A stretch of DNA of 64,000 nt from Lantana camara (GCA_037501455.1 CM074860.1:54136501-54200500), one strand, 5' to 3'. Shown: positions 35,016-47,316, counted from the stretch's first letter. A program made the numbers and translations. Notes: generated by a model from the letters alone, not told the origin.

Positions 35016-37990
35016 TTGGGATTATGTCTTATATGTGGAAAAGCTGATCACGGGGCGGAGGTGTGTCCTGATAAGACTCCAGGATTTCAAAATGGGGTTC
35101 AAAGGCCAATGATACAAGCTCGAGCTTATGCCCTTGAGGGTGAAGAGCAAGATGCAGAAATTGATCCAACCGCTTTAGTAGAAGGTACTCTATGCATACA
35201 TAACATGAACATTCATGCACTCTTTGATCTGGGTGCCACGCATTCCTTTATTTCTCGTGATTTAGCTACCACTCTATGCTTGCCTGTTATCTGTTTATCT
35301 TCTTGTTATTTGGTGAGTTTGCCACTTGGTGGAAATCTTCAGACAGATCAGTTGGTTCGGGAGTGTTCAGTTTTGATTGAAGGGAAAGAATATCCGGCCG
35401 ATTTAATTGTTATGCCTATGAAGAGGTATGGGGTTATTTTGGGTATGGATTGGTTGTCCAGGCATCGGGCCAATGTTGATTTTTTTGCTAAGAAGGTGAT
35501 ATTGGGTGATGAATTGGTGATTGGTAGTGGATCAAGACCGGTATCCCCTTTATCTTACATGGAAGCTTATAAGTTGATGAGAGAAGGAGTAAGGGGATTT
35601 ATTGCTTATCTTCTCAATAAGCCGAAAGATCAAGTCAAGTTGGAGGATACCACGGTTGTTAAAGATTTTCCCGATGTGTTTCTGGAGAATTTGGGTTCTT
35701 TGCCACCAGACCGTGAGATTGAATTTGTTATCGACTTATATCCGGGATCCGAACTGTATTCTAAGACTACTTATAGAATGGCACCAGCCGAGTTGAAGGA
35801 ATTAAAGATTCAATTAGAGGAATTGCTTAAAGTTGGGTATATTCGGCCTAGTTCTTCACCGTGGGGTATTCTTTTTGTCAAGAAGAAGGATGGAACCTTA
35901 AGAATGTGTATAGATTACCGGGAGCTTAATCGGATGACCGTAAAGAACAAGTATCCTTTGCCCCATATTGAGGATTTATTCGACATGTTACAAGGTTCGG
36001 GGGGTATATCCAAAGTTGGACTTGAGACAAGGATACTATCAATTGAAAATCCGGGAAGAGGACAATCCGAAGATGGGATTTAACATACGGTACGGGCATT
36101 ATGAGTTTGTAGTGATGCCTTTTAGACTGACTAATGCTCCGGCTGCTTTCATGGATATGATGCATTGGATTTTGCGGCCCTATTTGGATAAGTCTGTGGT
36201 GATATTCATCGATGACATCCTTGTTTATTCGAGAACTCCGGAAGATCATGCAAGGCACCTCAGAATTGTGTTGGACACCTTGAGGGAACATCGGTTGTAT
36301 GCTAAGTATAGCAAATGCGAGTTCTGGGTTGACCGGGTAGCATTTCTAGGCCATATTATCTCAAGGACAGGTTTGGAAGTAGATCCTTCTAAGATTGAGA
36401 CGGTTATTCAGTGGCAAAGCCCGAAAAATGCTTCAAAAGTGAGGAGTTTCTTAGGTTTGGCAGGCTATTATCGGAGATTCGTACATGAATTCTAGAAGAT
36501 TGCAGCTCCTTTAACCCGATTGACTAAGCAAGCGGTTAAGTTTGAGTGGAACGAGGCATGTGAGGCTAGTTTTCAACTCTTAAATTAGCTGAAAAAGCTC
36601 GAGCTGATTCAGAGTATCCGCTTGGGTTTGATGATACGGGACTTCTAAGATTCAAGAATAGAGTTGTTGTGTCGGAAGAGTTAAAAAGGATTAGTCTTGA
36701 GGAAGCCCATCGGTCAGGGTATTCGATACATCCCGGAGGGAACAAAATGTATAAGGATTTAAAACAGTTTTATTGGTGGAATGGTTTGAAACGGGATGTT
36801 ATCAACTTCGTGAAACATTGTATGACCTGTCAAGTGGTAAAAGCCGAACATCAAAAGCCATCGGGGCTACTTCAACCATTGCCTATCCCGGACTGGAAGT
36901 GGAAACAAATAGCTATGGATTTTGATTCGGGATTACCGAAAGTGAGAGGAGGTCTTGATGGAATTTAGGTTATTGTGGACAGGTTGACAAAATCAACTCA
37001 TTTTCTTGCTATCTGAATGTCCGATAAAGTGAGTAAGTTGGCTAAGAGGTATAATGATGAGATTGTCAGGCTCCATGGAGTACCCGTTAGCATTGTCTCG
37101 GATCGGGATCCAAGATTTACTTCACGATTTTGGCAAGAATTACAGAAGTGTTTGGGAACAAGGCTTCGATTCAGCACAGCTTTCCATCCTCGGACCGACG
37201 GACAATCAGAGAGGTTGATTAAGTATCTGGAGGATATGTTGAGAGCATGTGCATCGGACTTTCACAGCTCGTGGAATGAACAGTTGCCATTAATCGAGTT
37301 TGCATAAAACAATAGCTATCAAGCCTCGATTGAGATGGCCCCTTATGAAGCTCTCTACGGACATAAATGTAGATCCCCTTTGTTCTTTGACTTGGAGGAA
37401 TGGAATTGGACGAAACAGGAAGGTGTTAAAAGAGGGAAGAAGAAGGAAAAACCCTCTAAGGCTGTACAAGGGGCTTTTGACAAGGTCCAAATTAATTAGA
37501 CAATGGATGAAGGCCGCTCAGGATCGACAAAAGAGTTATGCAGACCTTCGGAGAAAGAATCTTGAGTTTGAGGTTGGTGACAGGGTTTTCCTAAAGGCAT
37601 CCCCACGAAGAGGGTTCTCAAGGAGGAAAATTAAACCCTCGGTATATGGGACCGTATGAGATTTTAGAGAAGGTTGGGGATACGGCCTATCGATTGGATT
37701 TGCCTCCGAGTTTGACTGGAATTCATAATGTGTTTCATGTTTCACAACTCCGGAAATATTATCGACATGAATCTGAGGTTCTACTGGTTGAAGAAGTGGA
37801 ATTAGAACTGAATCTCACCGTCGTTCAAAAGCCGATTAAGATATTGGATCGAAAATTTCAGGAGCTTCGAAATCGGCGTATTCCACTAGTCAAGGTTCCT
37901 TGGAGAAGTGATAAAACCGAAGAGGCTACGTGGGAGACGGAGGAAAAGATGAGGAAGTTTCACCCCGAGTTGTTTCCGAGCGAGAAGTGA
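35016..37990 (+). pseudogene. pol: Element D protease-RT-integrase with RNase H deleted
   Basis: The reading frame opens through the second knuckle, protease (FDLGATHSF near 35224, Leu for the usual Pro), [13 protein letters not shown], and RT up to a frameshift near 36000. RT then continues in another frame with FIDDIL (36205-36219) to a stop at 36493-36495. At about 36580 the sequence jumps from the start of the RNase H region to LAEKARADSEYP, missing about 560 nt relative to B, so RNase H is gone. Integrase follows ([31 protein letters not shown]) with stops at 36966-36968 and 37305-37307 and frameshifts near 37450 and 37630. The last part (37646-37990) ends [18 protein letters not shown]. 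Confidence 0.9.
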
Positions 37991-38005
37991 ATCTGAAGAC
38001 GTATT

Positions 38006-38023
38006 CTTTTAAGGGGGAGAGGT
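38006..38023 (+). promoter_or_regulatory. Polypurine tract of D
   Basis: TTTTAAGGGGGAGAGGT ends directly at the 3' LTR start TGTAACGCCCC at 38024. Confidence 0.87.
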
Positions 38024-39945
38024 TGTAACGCCCCGACTTTTCAGTCGTAAAGGTATGACGTATGTGTTTACCAATTTGCGCGAATTAATTGTTTATACGT
38101 GGTTTATATTTAATTTTATTATAAATTGTTATTATTTTATTTTATTTTATTTTCTTTAATATCATTTCGTTAATTTAGTGAATTAAGTTGTTAATTAAGT
38201 GTTTAGTATTAATTAAATTATAACCTTAATTATCTGAATTAATTTCCTTTAATGTATGAAATTATTAAGGTTATGCGCATGAATGTTTATTTGTGCTTCG
38301 TTCTTATACGAAATGATATCGAAATGTCATGGAAATTTATTATGTCATAAATTTATGTGTTATGAACATGTCTATATGCTCGGTTTATGTTTTCGAAATC
38401 GTTTGACGTGGTAACGAATTTAATATGAATTGTGGAACCAAATCGGGGGCTAACGAGCAATTAGCACACCCATGGTTCTGTATGTGATATCTTGAGCTCG
38501 GGAACTCGGATTCGAGTTCCGTCAACTTTGTTGAACTCGTATCGAAGATTAGAGTTTAATTAACCTAGCCTTATAATTTTCCGGAATCATTTGAACCTTC
38601 GAAATCCAACCGAAAAACGAAACGACACCAAAACTGTCAAATTTTACTAAAATGGCCCTATCTTGTTCAAACCTTAACCAAATTAACTATGGTTGGACTC
38701 CTTGTAACCCTAGTTCAGCCCACTATCTTCCCATACTCATCCCCAATTGAAAATATCCTCACACAATCAAGAAAACTCAGCAAAAATCCCAGCATTCCAG
38801 TTTTCCGGTCACTCTGCCATTTCAGGAGATTTTGGAGCTCAAATCTCTTTCAACTTTCATCCAATCAACAAGGTGAGTTAGGATTATGTTATACATGCAT
38901 CTCTGGTCATTGTGATCCATTCATCCCTAATTCTAAGTCAATTTTCATGTGGTTTTGATGATTTGAGTGAATAGTTAGGTTTTAGAGTGTTTTGATGAAT
39001 TCTTGAATTCATTTGGCTTATAACTTGTTTCGGTGCTATATTTATGATTCTTTTCCCTCATTTATGACTGAGTATACTTGTGTTAGTTGGTGGTTAAGAG
39101 TTGGGTGAGTTACCATTAATGAATTTGTTATGGATTGAATGAATTTTTAACTGAATTTTTCTCTCCCTCACGTCTTGAACTGGTGCTAGCTTTTGTGATT
39201 TATTTTGACGTCAAATGATACTTCTTTTTTTTTTACCTTATTTGCTGAAGGAGTGATGGTTGATTGATCATGTCATGTCTTGCTCTGTTTTCATTCAATA
39301 TTGCCCTGTTTCTCTTCACGTAAACTGCTGCAAATTTCCTTGTTTCTGCTGCGTGTGGTGAGATGGTTTTCAGGCTTGTTTTGCTGAACATTTGTTGCCT
39401 TTTATTTCCTTGAATTGTTGGCTTGAGTTGGTTAGAGTTTATGTGGTTGTTTTGGCCTGGTTTGATTTCCATTTTCCTTCCCCTGTTTCGGTTTTTCTAC
39501 TGTTGCCGCCTGTTGCTGCTGTAACACTCTCCCCGGGCAGGGAGAGTTTGTACGTGGGAGTACCCGGGTGGGTACTCCTGCTGCCAAAACCTTCTGCATC
39601 TTTTTACCCGGCCGGGGAAGGTTTCTTTGAGAAATCTACCCGGGCGGGTAGCCTTCTGCGTTGCAGCTTCTGTTTCTTCCCTTCTTTCTTCTGCTGCTTC
39701 GTTTTCCTTCATTTTTCCTTTGTTGCTCCTTCCTTCCTTGTTTTGTTGTGTGTGTGTGTGTGTCTGTTTAATTAGTGATCTGTTGCTGCTATTTCTTCCA
39801 TTATTGCAGTGTGTGTACGTGAGTATATCTATATATATATAGTTCGGTTTTGTGTGTGAATGGTGTGCATGGTATTTATATATATAATATGTATAACATG
39901 AATGCATTGTGTGTGTAGTATGTTTCTGAGTTTGCATGCATGTAA
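38024..39945 (+). mobile_element. Element D 3' LTR, first part
   Basis: Starts TGTAACGCCCCGAC and runs to the TGTAA (39941-39945) that was duplicated when element E inserted; the LTR resumes at 50342. It contains a strong donor-like AAGGTGAGT (GT at 38873-38874), a palindrome cluster (39530-39650) and a TG run (39747-39762). Total LTR length is about 3,596 bp. No genes. Confidence 0.93.
39530..39650. repeat. Palindromes TACCCGGGCGGGTA in D 3' LTR
   Basis: Four copies aligned on their centres start at 39530, 39561, 39605 and 39637, spaced 31, 44 and 32 bp. The second is extended to GAGTACCCGGGTGGGTACTC. The paired arrangement is the same as in A, B and H, with a different sequence. Confidence 0.9.
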
Positions 39946-40121
39946 TGTAGCACCCGGAACGCGGGCCACCACATCCCCCGCACCTAAACCCGAACCCGTA
40001 TATGAAATGGGAAGTCCATACACGAGCTTAAGTCTAAGCGAACGGGAGACCACACACTAGCTAGGCTAGGCGGAGCTAAAACTAAACCAGAGCGCGCGAT
40101 AAATAGAACAAATAGCGGAAG
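39946..40121 (-). mobile_element. Element E left LTR, outer part
   Basis: TGTAGCACCCGGAACG (+ strand) to the GGAAG duplication (40117-40121) made by solo LTR H; continues at 43103. Confidence 0.93.
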
Positions 40122-41296
40122 TGTAACGCCCCGTGTTTTCACAAGTGCAGGTAAAGGTTACGTGCGCATTTACATTTAATTATTTGATTTTATATTTTGA
40201 TTCATTAATCGAATTCGTTTCTAATTTGATTTATTTGTTTAAAATTTATATGAATTCCAATGTGTGCTATGAATATATGAATGAAATTATGAGAATGTGA
40301 ATTTCTTGAATTCGGTGTTGTTTGACATGTTTCGTGTAATCCGTGGGCTTGATTGTGACTTATTTGAACGTTTCGGAGTCAATTGGAAATTGAGTTTGGG
40401 CTTAATTGCCACTTTTTGAAAGTTTAGGGACCTATTTGAATAATAGGCAACCCTGAACGGTTTTCGTGATATCTTGAGCTTCGGACCTCGAAATCGAGAT
40501 CCCTAAATGGCGTTGAACTTTTTTCGACGATACCTATCCATTAAACTTGACCTTATACTTTTTTGATACCGTTTGGACCTTCGACAACGAATCTTTCCAC
40601 AACCTCGTTTCTTTTAACTTGTTTGAACCGTTTCTTAAACAAACCGGACTTGGATCGACCCGTAACCTATCCATTTATCACTAAATATCAGCATTCCTCC
40701 TCCTTGCTTCCACTTTTGATCGATCAGTTCATCATCTCAAGAGACAAGGGATAAGCTCCAAGAAAACCCTCCATTTTGATCATCCAAGCTTTGAGCTCAA
40801 GCTTAACCAATCCTCCATCTCCTTTCAAGGTAATTAGTGATTTGGAACCTCCATCTTCTCCTCTATCTTTTCATCTATGTATAGCTTGGCATGAGTGAAG
40901 GATTCATGTGTTTTGAATATGAGCATGAAATGAGGGTTTAATCTTGAACTTTGGATTCTCTTGGTTTAATTGGGAATTGATGCATGAAAAATGATCCTTG
41001 TAACTTCCACATCATTTCTATATCTTTAAATCTCATGTTGGATATGTATTACATGATGTGCCATTGATGAAGCTTGAAGCTTCCATGAATGAAAGCTTGT
41101 TGTTGGATGATCTTTTACCAAATTTGGATATAAATTCTTGCATATATGAATGGATTGCATGATTTGCATGAGTTTTGTGGCTTGAAACCATGTCTAAGTG
41201 TACCTATGAGCTTCCTTATTGCTGCCCCTGCTTTTTCAAGCTTCTCCCTCGCGAAACAGAGCTTATGCTCTGTTTTATCTTTTAAGACGACGAGCT

Positions 41297-41510
41297 GACA
41301 CGGCCGTGTCAACTTTGAAGTGAAAATGGACACGGCCGTGTTGGGCTCTCGACTTGGGAATTTTATTAATTTTAACCTCGGACACGGCCGTGTTCAAATG
41401 CTTTGAAAACTTAACACGGCCCTGTCAAGCCCTGGACTTTGAATTTTTTGATTTTTAAACCTCGGACATGGCCGTGCCCGTTCCCTTTGAAAACTCAACA
41501 CGGCCGTGTC
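41297..41510. repeat. Six paired palindromes GACACGGCCGTGTC in solo LTR H
   Basis: Starts at 41297, 41329, 41381, 41413, 41465 and 41497. Distances are exactly 32, 52, 32, 52 and 32 bp, a strict 84-bp super-period. The motif is the same as in A although the rest of the LTR does not align simply. Copies 4-6 carry changes (AACACGGCCCTGTC, GACATGGCCGTGCC, AACACGGCCGTGTC). Confidence 0.95.
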
Positions 41511-42273
41511 ATTTGAAATGACAGCTTTGGGGGAACTCTTTTATTGCCTGTTTTGCGTTTATTGCTCGTATTTGTGAATTGTATGCAACGTGGATCTATT
41601 AAAGCTGTGATTTATGATTGATATATGATATTGATAATCATACGAATGAAAGTATGAAAGTTATGAACGATATGAACGGGAACGAATACGATTTTATCGT
41701 ATATTGAATGAAACTTGGTGAATTATATGCTTAATGGGATTCCATGATGTTCATGAACATAATTGGACATGCTTTTATGTTTCAAGCATTCAATAACATG
41801 TGTCATTGCATTGCTGAGCGTCTAATGTGGTCATAATCGAGTCTCACACTACCTTTGTCACACAGATATTGTTCCAGTGGGTGGCGAGGGTGAGCAGTGA
41901 GAGCTTTGTCGGATTCTTTTGTCTACCAGGTGAGTTTTTCTTCTATTAGTTAAAATATGACCCCAAACCACCTAATGTGTAAGATTTGAGCCAAAATTAT
42001 ATATATGTATATATCAAGTTTTAACGAGCATATGTTTTAAATGGAAGCCTTTATTATGATTATCCTACCAAAAGTTTTGGCGAGTAATGAATGTTCACAA
42101 TGAATGGGGGCCCGGGACTTAATGTATTGGTGAACCGGGGAAGCATTGGCTGATGGGAATCCACATATACTAGTTCCAACAATTTCGGTAACCTAGACTT
42201 CACTAGGAGATTAGTGAATGAAAGGGGACCCGCGCTTTTGGGGATTCATGTACCCCTCTAGCATTAATGAATG

Positions 42274-42302
42274 AGGGTTCGGGCCTTGCAAACCCGTTCC
42301 CT
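42274..42302 (+). other. TTGCAA-loop hairpin in H
   Basis: AGGGTTCGGG pairs with CCCGTTCCCT around a loop CCTTGCAAA. Four outer and four inner pairs differ from the B stem while pairing is kept, and the loop core is unchanged. Confidence 0.75.
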
Positions 42303-43703
42303 ACCCGGAGGAAGAAGGTGGTATATGAATGATCGAATGAATGATCTAATGAATGTGCACGAAAGAGTGAATGCATGAACGAATAAATGAATGAATGATT
42401 AATAAATTACACGAGGTGGTGGTTGGAGATAATGCACGCCCTCTCGCCGGGCCACAAATGACCTAATGAATGAAATGAATTGTTATAATCCTATTCGTTG
42501 TATTTATTTCCCCCTTGGGAAAAATGCTTCTAAACCTCGAATAAGGATTATAGCTTGCATGTATGTGTTTAAATTCCGCAGTATTATGATATTATGCCTA
42601 TTTTTATACCCACCAGTCTGTGTAAGACTGAACCCGTAGTTGTGTCAGTTTCTTTTTGCAGGAAGGGATGCTAGGCGGGATACAAGTCTGAGAGAGAGTC
42701 TTGCATAGTGTCTAGCATTTCTTATCTTTACATACATTTGCTTCACTCTTGATCATTTTGGATTTTGTATTAGTATGGAGCGGGCATGTAATTGGTACCT
42801 ATACGTATCTTACTTGAACGCTAGTTGTTGGTACATAGAGCGTATAGCTCAATATATGAAATACGTGTTGGTATCTAGAGCATCTAACTCAGTATATGGT
42901 TTATGAATTATTGCTTCCACTTTTCTGTTGCTCTGATTGTTGGTATTGTTGGGGTTTAAGTTATAGGCTAGTCCCGCCTGGCTTAGCGAGTGTGTATATC
43001 TCCGTTCGCTATGATTTGGCACGTGTATGGAAATCCATTTCATATACGGGTCGGGTCATGGTGCGGGGGATGTGACGTCTCGCGCTCGGGCGTTACAGGA
43101 AGCAAGGAGTTCTAGAAATATAAAATTTCAAGATTAACATATACATCAAGTGATCAAATATACGTAGCCAAAACGATTCATATCTCCAACATAAAATTCA
43201 TAAAATGATTAATTCAATAAATACAAGACCAAAATGAAATGCAATGCACCTCACACGACCTATACCCAAAAGTGAGACTCGAACGACCCACTTCTCCGCC
43301 TAGCTCGTGCTCAAAAGACCTGCAAACTAAAAGTGGGAAAAGGAGAGGTGTCAGTCATATCTCGACTGAGTGAGGGGGGGCTAACGCACACCCACACACT
43401 ATACATATAAATAGCAAAGCCCGAAAAAGATAAAGGTTATGAACCGGGAATAGGTTTTGCACACCAAAACATTTTCAAAGAACATTACATATCATATACG
43501 TATACAATTCATATCCTTAACAAATACATTAACATAAAGTATCTATTCCCGTTTCATAATACAACCATTTCATTAAGCTCGGCGAGTACGAGCGGAAATC
43601 CCATCCTGGGCTCCTCATTACATTACATTATAAAACAGAAATCACATTCAATCCCCTTCTTCCGTGATGGAAGAGTCCGTCGACCCTAGCCATCCATTAC
43701 ATT

Positions 43704-43825
43704 ATACATTCCTCGAGGGGTGATTAACCCACACGAGTGCCACTATACATTCCTTGAGGGAAGATTAACCCACACGAGTGCCATTACATTATACATTCCT
43801 TGAGGGGTAGCTAGCCCACACGAGT
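43704..43825. repeat. Minisatellite in E LTR
   Basis: Three imperfect units of about 40-47 bp, each with ATACATTCCT, GAGGG and CCCACACGAG. The same array is in the right LTR at about 48285-48412. Confidence 0.85.
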
Positions 43826-44907
43826 CCTCCCCGGTTCATTCCGAAGGCATCAAGAGCACCGCGACTTCCCCAACCTCCCTAGGGTCGTACGTAGTACCTT
43901 GGATGGAGAGCGTGCACAGGGGTCATAACCGGCGACCCCATGGTCGTCCCGGGTCCCCCTTACCCACATCTCCGGGGCCCAACATTACCATTACATTACC
44001 TTACCTTACCTTTCCTTTCATTGCATTCTCGCTCATTACAAACCATTAACATTACGAACATTAGCATTACATTTCCATAAACATTAAACATTCATTAAAA
44101 CATAAGATTATATATGCTCTTAGATATAGCCCTTTCAAAAGTCAAAACTTGATAACAAGATCATAAACATATTGTACATTACACATATTTAACTATCTAT
44201 ATAATATATAGTCGCATGCGGGCTAGAAAACGAACATTTAAGGGTCTTAGGTCGCTTAACTAAAAAGAAGAGAACCTAAACCTCACCTTTGAACAAAAGT
44301 TTAGTGTGGTGCGAGAAAATGATCCCAAACAACTTAAACTCCAGGCACGACTCCTCCCGGAAGCACCCCTGAGATAAACAAATGCAATTCTAAGGACTTG
44401 GACTCAAACATGTACCACTTAGACGCACGGCGATGCATATGAATGCAATGAATTCCAGGAAAGTGGCATAAGGTGACATTTAAAACGTTCAAGTTCATAA
44501 CAAATAAAATTCATATCAAATGAATCCATAAAATTAATTCAAGAAATTTAAAATATAATATCACCTGTTTTCATAACATATAAGTCATGAGCAATTAAAA
44601 GAAGGCACTTAAAGAGCATGAAATGAATTACGAAAATCATGCATGCGAGATCGAATTATTTAAAATCATAACATATATAAATTTAATATAACCATTTCTA
44701 TAATTAAAATCAAAATAAATAATATACATTACATTATATATAAAGCATATAATATAATACATATATATACATACAACTCCACGTACACACACATGCACAT
44801 TCATGCACAAAATATAAATTCAAACACATATAATATCATGCATGCATACACAAGTACACACACAAATACATGCATGCACACACAAATACACAATTTACAA
44901 TTACATA

Positions 44908-44910
<3 letters not shown>

Positions 44911-44962
<52 letters not shown>
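44911..44962. repeat. TA microsatellite (E left LTR)
   Basis: About 52 bp of uninterrupted AT; the sibling LTR has about 43 bp at 49432-49474. Confidence 0.95.
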
Positions 44963-44967
<5 letters not shown>

Positions 44968-45823
44968 CACATGCAAACACATACAGCAGCCATGCATGCA
45001 CTAATCACACACAACACACTTATATAATCCACATATATATATATACCAATTCACGTACACATGTACCACAGGCACAAATTCCATTTTATAAATAATCTAC
45101 ATGCACAACCGCACAACAAGAGCAGCCCTAAGGTTTCTGCATCAAGTCCCCTTTTTTTTTCTGATATGGATCGATCAGCAGGTATGGGAGAGAGATAGGG
45201 ATGGTTTAGGTTGAGATTAAGTCAAAGAAATTATTAGGAATTAGGTTTAATAGCTCAATCATAGGTCATAGGGGCGTAATGGGGTACGAGTGGCTGAAAT
45301 ATGCTCCATCGGGGGTCGAAACAACATCGAAAAATTACGAAACTTGTTCCATTGCGTCCGGGTCGTCGAGAGGAGTTGAACGCCAAAGACGGCACTCGAA
45401 TCCGAGTGCCATAGCTCAAGATATAAATTAAAACGTCACACATGTACTAAAATGACTCATTTGAAAACTCTCAAAAAGTTGCAAATAGGTCCAGATTCGA
45501 AATTCCAATTAAGTCCAATAATTTTAAAATCATACAATTACATCCTTAAATCACGTATTTCACATAATTCACGAAATTAGCATGCTCGGGAATAAAATTC
45601 ACATATTAAAAATTCATAATTTACAAGAATTCACATCAGAATCTAAATTCGGGCATATTCTTGACATTTAAATCACATATTTCATATTATTTCAAATAAT
45701 TCATATAAGAAACAATTAGAAATAAATAAGAATGCATCAAATAAAAATGAAATTAAATACAATTACGGAAAATAAACTCACACGTGGTACAAACCTGTAT
45801 GTTCGAACGAGCGGGGTGTCACA

Positions 45824-45845
45824 AACTCTCCCCCTTAAAAAGGAC
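45824..45845 (-). promoter_or_regulatory. Polypurine tract of E
   Basis: The minus strand reads TTTTTAAGGGGGAGAGTT immediately before the LTR start TGTGACACC. Confidence 0.83.
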
Positions 45846-46150
45846 CTGTCCTCAGGTCCAGCTCGGAACCTCGCACCATTCCGCAAATAACTTCCCATCT
45901 TCTTATCGACCTCTTTCCTTGTTTGATCTTGCACCTCATATCTTACCTCTTCTCGATTGCTCTATCAAGTTGACAAGGAGAGCTCGACCCTCACGCTTAC
46001 CGAACACTCCCGGCAAAGAAATCTTACCAAGAACTCTCAAAAGAAACTCATAACAAAGTCATGTGAAAGTAATAGGGCATACAAGGAAGTTAAAAAAAAA
46101 TAACAACAACAATAATCACAACGATGCATCCCGAAAATAAATGCATAAAT
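45846..46150 (-). pseudogene. Residual 3' end of E pol and deletion junction
   Basis: On the minus strand, EVDKKMGSYLRNGARF (about 45870-45918) resembles the chromodomain-like end EEKMRSLYPELFENSVR of A, shifted and decayed. From about 45940 to 46130 the sequence is low complexity, including an A-rich AACAAC stretch (46088-46120), and joins the broken protease. I take this as the scar of a deletion of more than 3 kb of pol; the exact breakpoints cannot be set by eye. Confidence 0.6.
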
Positions 46151-47316
46151 GGCCTCGGGATCGACCAATGCATGTGATGTTATGCCATATATGCAATTGT
46201 ACCTTCCACCGCGGCATTTTGATTAACTTCTGCTCTTCTTTCTCTTTCTCCACCCAAAGCGTACGCCCGAGCATGAATCACGGGTCTTGGATTTTCTCCC
46301 GGCACATAATCCGGCCTTTTACGTGGGCATCGATCTAACATATGCTTCGGCGACCCATATCCGAACCACCTCTTGTGAAGTTTCCAAAAATCCTCCGACA
46401 AATGATTTGTTCGTCAGCAATGCACACATTCGGGACCCTTGATAGCCGTAGGAGGATTTTGATTCGCCATTTTAGGTTGCTTGTTTTGAGGATCCGGAAG
46501 GGGATGAACTTTATACACCGGTCTCTTTCCAAGAATTGCTTGAGAACCCAAACTAGAACTTTGGCCGATGTGTTAATTCTTTCTTCTCATAACCACCCGG
46601 TCTTCAACTCTTAAGGCCTTGTCCGTCACCTTCGCCCACGTGCTAGTATTTGAAGCTTCTAATGCATCCTTGATATCTTCTTGAAGCCCTTGAAGGAATT
46701 GTGAGGCCTTACTCTCGTCATCATTGGCAATACTTGGGGCGTACCGAGAAAGCCTCTCAAACTCATTAATATAATCCGTTACCGACATTTCCCTTTGCTT
46801 GAGATCCATGAACTCTCTCAAGCGTCTATTCCGGGTAGCTTTCGGAACATACTTGCTCTTGAACTCTCGGACGAGCACTTCCTAAGTAATTTCTTCCCCG
46901 GAGGCCACCAATTTCCCTTGAACACTTAACCACCAATCATAAGCTTGTCCTTGGACCATGGTGAGGGTGCATTGAAGTTTCTCATCCGGTCCACAAGGTA
47001 TAAGATCCCATATTCTATTCGTTTGCACCAACCATTCTTCGGCTTGAATATCGTTCCAACCAATGAAAACCGGTGGGTTTTGATTCTTGAATTCCCTAAG
47101 GGTGGCTGTAATAAGGCCTCCTCCATGATTATCGGCCGGCGGGGTATTATTCCTTTCTTGATTCCGTTGCTCTAAAAATACTGCAAGCCTTTCCATAAAG
47201 TTTCCCGGATCCATTTGTGGTGGTGGTGGATTGTTATTCTCTTGATGAGGAGAGTGATCCCGGTGATGACGACGCTCGGGGGATCTATCTCGACGGTGAT
47301 ATCTTCTTGGAGGCAT
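46151..47316 (-). pseudogene. gag: Element E gag and start of protease
   Basis: The start MPPRRYHRRDRSPERRHH is at 47314-47316, preceded by TTTTTGTAGAAAT. The gag core is well preserved (EWLVQTNRIWDLIPCG; FERLSRYAPSIANDDESKASQFLQGL) and, unlike both A copies, has no deletion at the ASQF position. Breaks: TAG 46882-46884 (Trp in A), TAA 46573-46575, a TGA near 46409 inside the first knuckle. The second knuckle has lost Cys residues (WFGYGSPKHMLDRC). The protease start is frameshifted and reads DPEAIYAF instead of DPGATHSF. Confidence 0.9.

Larger units (their letters stand above)
40122..43097 (+). mobile_element. Solo LTR H inside E's left LTR
   Basis: 2,976 bp, TGTAACGCCCCG to GGGCGTTACA, with a perfect GGAAG duplication (40117-40121, 43098-43102) and no internal region. 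It contains a donor-like AAGGTAATT (GT at 40830-40831), the most regular palindrome cluster of the window (41297-41510), GGCGAG and GGGCCCGGG (about 42075-42117), a covarying TTGCAA hairpin (42274-42302), a CAGTCT/AGACTG hairpin near 42615-42632, TTTTTGCAG and GCTAGGCGGG (42670-42679). Confidence 0.95.
43103..45823 (-). mobile_element. Element E left LTR, inner part
   Basis: Rest of the LTR up to GGGGTGTCACA at 45823. It holds TCCGCCTAGC (43295-43304), CAGTC/GACTG near 43350-43366, a minisatellite (43704-43825) and a long TA run (44911-44962). I did not find a palindrome cluster or a clear donor site in this family. Confidence 0.92.

Noticed and set aside
44793..45095. 100-aa ORF over a TA and CA-rich stretch
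   Set aside because: The protein is only His/Thr/Ile-Tyr runs from microsatellites in the E LTR.
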